From contig DASSHA010000151.1 in assembly GCA_035693145.1 (NCBI GenBank), forward strand, positions 1-29,776: a stretch of DNA of 29,776 nt, written 5' to 3'. The position numbers and the translations under genes were made by a program. Origin of the DNA: DASSHA01 sp035693145 (GTDB lineage: Bacteria; Chloroflexota; Limnocylindria; Limnocylindrales; CSP1-4). Positions 24,031 to 29,776 of the stretch are shown in pieces (positions within the stretch are counted from its first letter, which is position 1; every line of letters starts with the position of its first letter). Under the pieces are notes generated by a model. That model was not told the origin of the DNA. It ran no database searches and saw only the letters and a program-made list of their open reading frames with translations.

Positions 24031-25061
24031 GCCGCGACGCCGAGCATCTCCGCCGCACGCCGCTCCAGCGCTGCCGATTCCGCGGGATCCGCCGGCCACA
24101 GCGGCTTGAAGCTGTACCACTGCTCGGGCGCCGCGCCGATCGTCCGCTCGAGCGCAGCCGCGATCGCCTGCGTTGCGCGCTGGATGTCGGCGGGGGCGGA
24201 GGAGGCGACCTCGATCACCTCGTCGGCGGAGACGACCATCCGGTCGCCGACGCGCCGGACGGTGATCGGAACGATCGGCACATGCGTCTTCGCCGCCAGC
24301 GTCGCCGGTCCGGCGGGCAGGCACGTCCAGGCATCGAACAACCGGACGGGGATGCCATCGTCGCGATAGCCCCAGTCGACGAGCAGGGCGAGGATCTCGT
24401 GGCGGCGCAGGAAGCCGAACAGCTCCCGCAGGTTGCGCCACGGGATGATGGTCAGGCCCCACGCCTCGCGCTGCCGCCTGAGGAGGTCGAACAGCTCGGG
24501 AAACGCCGTGTCGTCGGCGACGACGCCGATCGGGAAGCCGCGATGGGCGATTCCGGCGGCGACCGCCTCATTGCTGCCGACGTGCGCGGCCGTGAGGATG
24601 AGCCCACGCCCGGACGTGCTCCACCGGGCGAGGACGTCCTCGATGCCGAGAAGGTCGACCCGCGCGGCGTACGTCTCGTCCGGCTCGGCCGGCAGCCGCA
24701 TGAGCTCGACGAGGTAGCGACCGTACGTGGCATAGGCGGCGAGGGCGAGACGGCGGACGGCGCGATCTGTCGGTGGCCGCCCGAGGACGTGCCCGAAGTT
24801 CGCATTCGACCACCGCCGTTTCGCCGGCCAGCCGACGTACGTCGCCTGGAAGACACGTCCGAGGACGTTCGCGGCGGCGCGCTGCGGCAGGTGGCGGAGC
24901 GACCAGGCGGCCGCGCGGTAGGCGTTCACCGCGGTCCGCTCGACGAGGCGGGTCCGGGCGTTCGCGACCCGCGAACCGCCGCGCGCCGTCCGAGCGGCTC
25001 GGCGGTGTGGCGCGTCGAGCCGCCGGGTGGCGCGTCCGGCGTCGGCTTCGCGGGCCGTCAC
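24027..25061 (-). CDS. HtrB/PatA-like acyltransferase, first copy
   Basis: 344 residues from a GTG at 25061 overlapping the ino1 stop by 4 nt. The catalytic HX4E motif is in LTAAHVGSNEAVAAG at about residue 160. Other family blocks are ALLVDWGYRDDGIPVRLF, CLPAGPATLAAKTHVPIVPI and GAAPEQWYSFKPLWP. The N-terminal 30 residues are basic (RATRRLDAPHRRAARTARG). The frame is open far upstream through ino1, but the GTGA overlap marks the start. Its substrate is presumably phosphatidylinositol or its mannoside, by context. Confidence 0.87.
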   Translation of the reverse strand: MTAREADAGRATRRLDAPHRRAARTARGGSRVANARTRLVERTAVNAYRAAAWSLRHLPQRAAANVLGRVFQATYVGWPAKRRWSNANFGHVLGRPPTDRAVRRLALAAYATYGRYLVELMRLPAEPDETYAARVDLLGIEDVLARWSTSGRGLILTAAHVGSNEAVAAGIAHRGFPIGVVADDTAFPELFDLLRRQREAWGLTIIPWRNLRELFGFLRRHEILALLVDWGYRDDGIPVRLFDAWTCLPAGPATLAAKTHVPIVPITVRRVGDRMVVSADEVIEVASSAPADIQRATQAIAAALERTIGAAPEQWYSFKPLWPADPAESAALERRAAEMLGVAA

Positions 25062-26347
25062 CGGGCCGCCGTTGCCGTTGACGTAGCCGTCGGTGCCGCT
25101 CTCTTGGCTGTTGCCGGCCCGGGCGCCGAGCGTGGCTCGGGCGCGGCCACGGCGCGCCGCACCGGCGCTTCGAGCTCGTCCGTCGCGCCCACGAGCGTCT
25201 CCGAGTCCTCGCCGCGGATGAATGCTTCGAGCCGCTCGCGAGCGATGTCGTCGGCGATCTGGCGCGGCGGACTCTTCATGAAGTACGCCGAGGGTGCCAC
25301 GAGCGTCCCCCGCAGGCCGCGGTCGAGTCCGAGCTTGAGGCACCGGATGGCGTCGGTGATGACGCCCGCGGAGTTCGGTGAGTCCCAGACTTCCAGCTTC
25401 AGCTCCGCGTTGAGCGGCACGTCGCCGTATGTCGTGCCCTCGATCCGGATGTGGCACCACTTCCGGTCCTTGAGCCACGGCACGTAGTCCGACGGGCCGA
25501 CATGGACGTCCTCGTCGGCGATCGGGTAGTCGAGCATCGAGGTGACGGCGTTCGTCTTGCTGATCTTCTTCGACTCGAGCCGCTCGCGCTCGAGCATGTT
25601 GAGGAAGTCGGTGTTGCCCCCGAAGTTCAGCTGGTAGGTCCGGTCGACACGGACGCCGCGGTCCATGAACAGCCGGGTCAGCACGCGATGCGTGATCGTC
25701 GCGCCGACCTGGCTCTTGATGTCGTCGCCGATGACCGGCAGGCCCTCCTCCGCGAAGCGCCGCTGCCAGTACGGCTCACGGCCGATGAAGACCGGGATCG
25801 CGTTGACGAACCCGACACCGGCCTTGAGCGCCTGCTCGACGTACCACTTGGTGGCCTCCTCGCTGCCGACGGGCAGGTACGAGACGACGACGTCGACCTC
25901 GCGCTCACGGAGGATGCGGACGATGTCCGCCGTCGGGCCGGGCGCCTTCTCGATGACCTCGGAGAGGTACTTCCCGATCCCGTCGTGGGTCATTCCGCGC
26001 TCGACGGTCACGCCGGTCTTCGGCACCTCGGCGAAGCGATAGGTGTTGTTCTGGCCGGCCCAGATCGCCTCCGACAGGTCCTTCCCGACCTTCGTGCGGT
26101 CGACGTCGAACGCCGCCACGAACTCGATGTCGCGGATGTGGTAGCCGCCGAGGTTGACGTGCATGAGCCCCGGGACGAGCTCGTCGTCCTTTGCGTTCTC
26201 GTAGTAGGTGCGGCCCTGGACGAGGCTGCTCGCGCAGTTGCCGACGCCGACGATCGCGACGCGGATCTTGCGGTCGGTTCGATGGCCGTTCCCGTTGGGA
26301 TGAGTGTTTCCCTGCGCGTCGGCGCGGCCGGTCGTGCTGTCTGCCAT
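25058..26347 (-). CDS. ino1: Myo-inositol-1-phosphate synthase
   Basis: 429 residues from the ATG at 26347, preceded by AGGAG at a four-base spacing. The NAD-binding loop is VAIVGVGNCASSLVQG. Other typical stretches are VDVVVSYLPVGSEEATKWY, NFGGNTDFLNMLERERL, SKTNAVTSMLDYPIADEDVH and APSAYFMKSPPRQIADD. The enzyme turns glucose-6-phosphate into inositol-1-phosphate, the head-group precursor for phosphatidylinositol. Both ends look disordered (NTHPNGNGHRTDRK at the N-terminus; an Ala/Pro-rich tail from about 395). It lies seven bases after the phosphatidyltransferase stop, so the two are co-expressed. Confidence 0.95.
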   Translation of the reverse strand: MADSTTGRADAQGNTHPNGNGHRTDRKIRVAIVGVGNCASSLVQGRTYYENAKDDELVPGLMHVNLGGYHIRDIEFVAAFDVDRTKVGKDLSEAIWAGQNNTYRFAEVPKTGVTVERGMTHDGIGKYLSEVIEKAPGPTADIVRILREREVDVVVSYLPVGSEEATKWYVEQALKAGVGFVNAIPVFIGREPYWQRRFAEEGLPVIGDDIKSQVGATITHRVLTRLFMDRGVRVDRTYQLNFGGNTDFLNMLERERLESKKISKTNAVTSMLDYPIADEDVHVGPSDYVPWLKDRKWCHIRIEGTTYGDVPLNAELKLEVWDSPNSAGVITDAIRCLKLGLDRGLRGTLVAPSAYFMKSPPRQIADDIARERLEAFIRGEDSETLVGATDELEAPVRRAVAAPEPRSAPGPATAKRAAPTATSTATAAR

Positions 26348-26354
26348 GGGTCTC

Positions 26355-27041
26355 CTACGACTCCTGCTGTTCGAGCGACTGCTCACGGACGTAGACGATT
26401 CGCTGGACGACGGTGATCGCGGACGTGACCGCGACGATGGCGAGACTCACGAACAGCGCCCACGAGCCATCGGACGTGGCGATCCACTGGCCCGGCCACG
26501 CGACGGCGTCCGCTGCGCCCGAGAGGCCGCCGAGCAACCCTGTGAGGATCAGCCCGGCTGCCTCGAGCACGAGCCGCTCCGGCCGGGGCGAGATCCCGAC
26601 CTCGCCCTTCAGGCCGACGGCCTCTGCCCGTGCGCGGGCGTAGGTGACGACCGATGCGAACGCGAGCGCGAGCGTCGCGATGCCGGCACCGACGACGTAT
26701 CCGGCGGCGGCGCAACCGATCGCGACCCCGGCCAGGAGGAGGTTCTCGCCGGTTCGGTCGAGCGTGGAATCGAGGAAGGCGCCGAAGCGCGAGACCCTGC
26801 CCGTCGCCCGCGCGACCGCACCATCGAACAGGTCGAAGATGCCGAACGCGAGGAGCAGCACGCCGGCCGCGAGCCACCACTGGAGAGCCGCCGCGAGCGC
26901 CGCCGCGCAGACACCGACGAAGCCGCCGACCGTGAGGGCGTTCGGGCTGATCCCCGCCCGCCCCATCGCCGCGCCGATCGGGGCGATGGCCGCCCGGATC
27001 CGATTTCGGGTCTCGGTCGATACGAACGAGCGCTCGCTCAT
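26355..27041 (-). CDS. pgsA: CDP-alcohol phosphatidyltransferase (likely phosphatidylinositol-phosphate synthase)
   Basis: 228 residues with about six TM segments. The full signature DGxxARx8GxxxDxxxD is present as FDGAVARATGRVSRF then GAFLDSTLD. In Actinobacteria the equivalent enzyme joins CDP-diacylglycerol and inositol-1-phosphate. The next gene, ino1, supplies inositol-1-phosphate, which favours that substrate over glycerol-3-phosphate. The start ATG overlaps the ArsR-type gene stop as ATGA. Confidence 0.9.
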   Translation of the reverse strand: MSERSFVSTETRNRIRAAIAPIGAAMGRAGISPNALTVGGFVGVCAAALAAALQWWLAAGVLLLAFGIFDLFDGAVARATGRVSRFGAFLDSTLDRTGENLLLAGVAIGCAAAGYVVGAGIATLALAFASVVTYARARAEAVGLKGEVGISPRPERLVLEAAGLILTGLLGGLSGAADAVAWPGQWIATSDGSWALFVSLAIVAVTSAITVVQRIVYVREQSLEQQES

Positions 27042-27391
27042 GCCGTCACCTGCGCCCCCGCTCGATCGAGGCCGAGGACCGCGCGTTCCCGGGCGCCGAC
27101 TTCGGTCCACGCCTCCGGCCGCAGGGAGCAGATTCGTTCGCGGCCCTTTCGGCGGGTGACGACGATGCCCGCGGCGCGCAGCCGCCCCAGGTGCCAGGAA
27201 ACCAGCGGTTGCGACAGGCCCACATGCTCGATGAGATCGCTGACCGAGGCGGGGCCGGCAGCCAGTCGGCGGACGATGCGGAGCCGGTTCACGTCCGCGA
27301 GTGCCTTGTGGAACGCACGCACGTCGCGCAGCTCCTCCGGTTGGTCGAGGGCCGAGGCGATGGTCGATCGGATTCGGGCGGGGGTCGGCAA
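27038..27391 (-). CDS. ArsR-family winged-helix transcriptional regulator
   Basis: 117 residues from TTG 27391; GAGGA lies about nine bases upstream. The winged helix spans about residues 25-95, with the recognition helix LSQPLVSWHLGRLRAAGIV and the wing VTRRKGRERICSL. The metal-site motif ELCVCDL of classic ArsR/SmtB proteins is replaced by ASVSDL, and only one cysteine is seen (ERIC), so the protein likely senses something other than a metal. It is the first gene of the phosphatidylinositol operon and probably controls it from the operator at 27428-27443. Confidence 0.88.
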   Translation of the reverse strand: MPTPARIRSTIASALDQPEELRDVRAFHKALADVNRLRIVRRLAAGPASVSDLIEHVGLSQPLVSWHLGRLRAAGIVVTRRKGRERICSLRPEAWTEVGARERAVLGLDRAGAQVTA

Positions 27392-27427
27392 GGGCCGCGA
27401 TCCTCGGGAAGATCAATCGCGCTTTAT

Positions 27428-27443
27428 ATCAAGCGACGTTGAT
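27428..27443. promoter_or_regulatory. Candidate operator ATCAA-N6-TTGAT for the ArsR-type regulator
   Basis: ATCAA (27428-27432) and TTGAT (27439-27443) form a perfect inverted repeat with a 6-bp spacer. It touches the predicted -10 box and covers the expected start point, so a bound dimer would block transcription. The geometry suits an ArsR-family dimer. No experiment is available. Confidence 0.55.
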
Positions 27444-27469
27444 GCTATCCCGTCAGCCCGTGCTGTCAA
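27442..27469 (-). promoter_or_regulatory. Candidate promoter of the phosphatidylinositol operon
   Basis: On the minus strand TTGACA (27464-27469) and TAGCAT (27442-27447) are separated by 16 bases; matches are 6/6 and 4/6. The -35 box lies inside the 3' end of the DUF488 gene. A second A+T-rich TATAAA (27423-27428) nearby on the same strand is an alternative -10 with no -35 partner. Confidence 0.5.
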
Positions 27470-27959
27470 CCGGCGGGCCCGGATGAGGCCGTCCCGGCAC
27501 CCCGTCGATCAGGTCCTCGACCCCGAGCCCGTCGGCGACGAGGGCGTCGGCGATGAGCCGGCGATGGCAGCGCCACCAGACCGTCTCGGAGCACATGATC
27601 GCGATCTGCTCGCCGGCCCGCGCCCGATTCTCGAGCGTGACGAGTGCGTGCCTGAATTCGGGCGTCTCCATGTACGCCTCGTAGGCGGCGAACGCCGGCG
27701 TGCGCCAGCGGCTGGCGGCGATCGTCGCCCGATCTGCCGTTCGGCGGCCACCGAGGGCCTCGCCCCACCACTCGTAGCGGATCCCGAGTGGCGGCAGGTC
27801 GGCGGCCAACCGCTCGCGTGAGAGATTCGGCTGGCGGCGCCCCGCGGGGTAGCGCCGGACGTCGATCAACGTCTCGACGCCCGCGGCGCGCAGGAGCGCG
27901 GCCAGCTCCTCGGTGGTCCGCCTGCCGTGGCCGATCGTTCGAATCGTGGCTGCCTGCAT
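27453..27959 (-). CDS. DUF488 family protein
   Basis: 168 residues from ATG 27959 with GAGGA three bases upstream. Family marks are TIRTIGHGRRTTEELAALL, VETLIDVRRYPAGRR, YEWWGEALGG and the cysteine motif IMCSETVWWRCHRRLIADAL. Function is unknown; the family is widespread and has been suggested to bind or modify nucleic acids, without firm proof. It is transcribed away from the exporter at 28019, and its 3' end carries the next operon's -35 box. Confidence 0.88.
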   Translation of the reverse strand: MQAATIRTIGHGRRTTEELAALLRAAGVETLIDVRRYPAGRRQPNLSRERLAADLPPLGIRYEWWGEALGGRRTADRATIAASRWRTPAFAAYEAYMETPEFRHALVTLENRARAGEQIAIMCSETVWWRCHRRLIADALVADGLGVEDLIDGVPGRPHPGPPVDSTG

Positions 27960-28004
27960 GCGTCCTCGCGAACGGCTCGATCCTGCCAGAGCCGTCGGCG
28001 ACCC

Positions 28005-28018
28005 TACACTCCGGATCG
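28005..28018 (+). promoter_or_regulatory. Candidate -10 box for a near-leaderless exporter transcript
   Basis: TACACT (28005-28010) is followed by eight bases and the ATG at 28019. No Shine-Dalgarno sequence or clear -35 box is seen. The pattern is weaker than at the other two sites. Confidence 0.3.
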
Positions 28019-29665
28019 ATGAACCGCCCAACGGCGCTCGTGCTGCTCGGCGCGCTGGGGCTCGCCGTCTTCCTCGCCGGGCTCGAGCTCATGATCACGG
28101 CCGTCGCGCTTCCGACGCTGCTGCTCGACCTCGCCCGCGGACCGGATGCCCTCACCCAGCTGCGCCGCGCGTCATGGATCATCAACGGCTACTTCATCGT
28201 GACCGTCGTGACGATGCCGCTCGCCGGGCGGCTCGCCGACGCCTGGGGTTCGCGCCGGCTCGTGCTCGCCGGCATCGTCGTGTTCGTGATCGGCTCCGCG
28301 CTCTCGGGGCGCGCACAGTCCATTGACGAGCTCGTCGCCTCGCGGCTTCTCCAGGCGCTCGGTGGCGGCATCCTCATTCCCGTCGCCACGTCGGCGGCCT
28401 CGCACCTGTTCGCGGGCGCCGCGCGTCCCCGGGCGCTCGGCGTGATCGGGGGCCTGACGTTCCTCGGCATGGCCGCCGGACCGTTCCTCGGGGCGACGAT
28501 CCTGCTGACGCTCCATCCGGCGACCGCGCTCGCCTCGGCCGGGATCGAGGACGGTCCGCTCGTCGATGCGCTGTCACCAGCCTGGCGCTGGGTCTTCTAC
28601 GTGAACGTGCCGGCCGGCCTCGTCGCGCTCGTCCTCGTGTGGGCGTCGACGACCGGCTGGGACACGCCCCGGCGGCCGGCTCGAGTCGATCTCGCCGGCG
28701 CGGTCCTGTTCACGGTCGTCCTCGGCGCCGCGCTCGCCGGAGTGACCCTCCTCGGCGCCCGCGAGACGCCGATCCCGGGGATCGGCTCGACAGCGCTCAG
28801 CCTCGGCCTCCTGGCGCTCGCCGCGCTCGCGGCCGTCGCCCTGGTGCTCGCCGGGCTGCGGCGGGACGATCCATTCCTCGACCCCCGAGTGTTCCGCACA
28901 CCCGCCCTCGCGTCCGCGGCCCTCGTCTCGCTGCTGACCGGCTACGGGTTCGCGACCGCGATCGCGGGCGGCGCGGTGTTCGTCGATCGCGTCCTGTACG
29001 GCGGGCCGGACCGCCAGGCAATCGCGCTCGGCGGGCTGGCCGGCGCGACCGCGCTCGGAGCGATCGCCTCAGGTCTGCTCGTGAAGCTCGTCTCGCTGCG
29101 GGCCGTGGCGCTCGTCGGGATCGTCGCGTCCGTCGCGGCCCTCGTGGTCGTCTCGGCGTCCGGGACGGGAACGGCGATCCTGCCGCTCGCGGCGGCACTC
29201 GCCCTGTTCGGGCTCGGGTTCGGGCTGACCGTCACGCCGCGCTCGACGGCGGCGGTCGAGGCGGTCGGCGAGCGCGCCTTCGGCGTCGCGTCCGCGGCGG
29301 TCACGGTCGCGCGGATGATCGGGATGGCGATCGGCTTCGCGGTCCTGACGGCGTACGGCTCGACGACGATCGAGCGACTCTACGATCAGGTCTATGCGAC
29401 ACCCGATTCGTACAAGGCGTTCGTCCCCGCCGACCTCCGTGACCGGGAGCTCCGCGACGGCCTCGTCGTCGATGCGCTCGAGCGCTGGGCCGCGAGCGAA
29501 GCGGCTCGGGTGATCGGGCCGATCTTCGTCGGCGCGGCCGCCGTCACGGCGCTGGCCGCCATTCCCGCGCTTGCACTCGGCGGGGCCGAACGCCGCGCGG
29601 AGGCGCGAGCCCCGACGTCCGGGCGCGGCCGCGACGACGAGCCGGAAGTGACCATCAGCCTGTGA
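28019..29665 (+). CDS. MFS transporter, DHA2 (14-TM) drug-exporter type
   Basis: 548 residues with about 14 hydrophobic segments. Motif A is GRLADAWGSRRLVL between TM2 and TM3; motif C is GGLTFLGMAAGPFLGATIL; the first helix ends GLELMITAVALPTLLLD, close to the antiporter motif D1. DHA2 proteins usually export drugs or lipids with proton antiport. The loop after TM6 (DALSPAWRWVFYVNVPAGL) is the usual W-R-W-V-F-xx-N-xP block. The substrate cannot be inferred. A further gene overlaps its stop by 4 nt. Confidence 0.9.
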   Translation: MNRPTALVLLGALGLAVFLAGLELMITAVALPTLLLDLARGPDALTQLRRASWIINGYFIVTVVTMPLAGRLADAWGSRRLVLAGIVVFVIGSALSGRAQSIDELVASRLLQALGGGILIPVATSAASHLFAGAARPRALGVIGGLTFLGMAAGPFLGATILLTLHPATALASAGIEDGPLVDALSPAWRWVFYVNVPAGLVALVLVWASTTGWDTPRRPARVDLAGAVLFTVVLGAALAGVTLLGARETPIPGIGSTALSLGLLALAALAAVALVLAGLRRDDPFLDPRVFRTPALASAALVSLLTGYGFATAIAGGAVFVDRVLYGGPDRQAIALGGLAGATALGAIASGLLVKLVSLRAVALVGIVASVAALVVVSASGTGTAILPLAAALALFGLGFGLTVTPRSTAAVEAVGERAFGVASAAVTVARMIGMAIGFAVLTAYGSTTIERLYDQVYATPDSYKAFVPADLRDRELRDGLVVDALERWAASEAARVIGPIFVGAAAVTALAAIPALALGGAERRAEARAPTSGRGRDDEPEVTISL

Positions 29666-29776
29666 CCGAACCGACGACGACCGAACCGACGACGACCGAA
29701 CGCGAGGCGGCCGCACCGGCGAACGGTGCGGCGCCGAACCGCCACGACCAGAACGACGGGACGGCCGGCGAGGTCC
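29662..29776 (+). CDS. Start of a protein of unknown function with a Thr/Pro/Glu repeat (partial)
   Basis: A GTG at 29662 overlaps the exporter stop as GTGA. The frame is open to the window end, reading MTEPTTTEPTTTEREAAAPA and then a polar stretch. The N-terminus comes from a tandem 15-nt repeat (29664-29678 and 29679-29693, with a partial third). It looks disordered. Coupling suggests a partner of the exporter; nothing more can be said from 38 codons. Confidence 0.5.
   Translation, partial: MTEPTTTEPTTTEREAAAPANGAAPNRHDQNDGTAGEV

Overview
This window looks like chromosomal DNA from a very G+C-rich bacterium (about 70% G+C by eye), centred on the replication origin. The gene order rpmH-rnpA-yidD-yidC-khpB (reading left) against dnaA-[oriC]-dnaN-recF-dciA (reading right) is the classic bacterial origin block. 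The accessory genes (a degenerate PP2C-propeller membrane protein, a stand-alone DUF2723-type tail, large GT39 membrane proteins) would fit a high-GC Chloroflexota lineage of the Limnocylindria type or a nearby phylum. That placement is inference from gene content; nothing in the window proves it. The myo-inositol/phosphatidylinositol genes are otherwise best known from Actinobacteria.

Layout. Positions 1-1827 (-) hold a cell-wall-associated VanW/peptidoglycan-binding protein cut by the window edge. Positions 2001-5068 (-) are the ribosomal protein L34, RNase P protein, YidD, YidC and KhpB/Jag operon, with a near-consensus promoter at 5182-5211. Positions 5069-5534 are a regulatory gap with a perfect 19-bp palindrome and a likely dnaA promoter. 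dnaA (5535-6932) is followed by a 449-bp gap with regularly spaced DnaA-box-like sites and an A+T-rich stretch, the likely oriC. Then come dnaN, recF (probably a CTG start) and dciA, overlapping by 4 nt each. Positions 10107-12983 hold a pseudo-phosphatase/beta-propeller membrane protein and a DUF151 bifunctional-nuclease-family protein.

The right half is dominated by lipid-linked sugar chemistry. On the minus strand, a GT39-like membrane protein, a short orphan DUF2723-like domain and a polyprenyl-phosphate-sugar-synthase-like GT2 are translationally coupled (13033-15673). Divergent from them is a giant fusion (15703-20994): a GT87/PIG-M-like mannosyltransferase module joined to a protein O-mannosyltransferase whose first outer loop is interrupted by a beta-propeller-like insert of about 390 residues. 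On the minus strand again, 20979-27391 is one tightly packed operon: an ArsR-type regulator, a CDP-alcohol phosphatidyltransferase, myo-inositol-phosphate synthase, two HtrB/PatA-like acyltransferases, a PHP-domain protein and a PimA-like mannosyltransferase. Together these could make acylated phosphatidylinositol mannosides. A candidate self-operator (ATCAA-N6-TTGAT) overlaps the promoter of this operon.

The window closes with a DUF488 protein (-), a DHA2-type MFS exporter (+) and the start of a further gene (+) that runs off the end. I saw no tRNA, rRNA, CRISPR array, insertion sequence or prophage gene.
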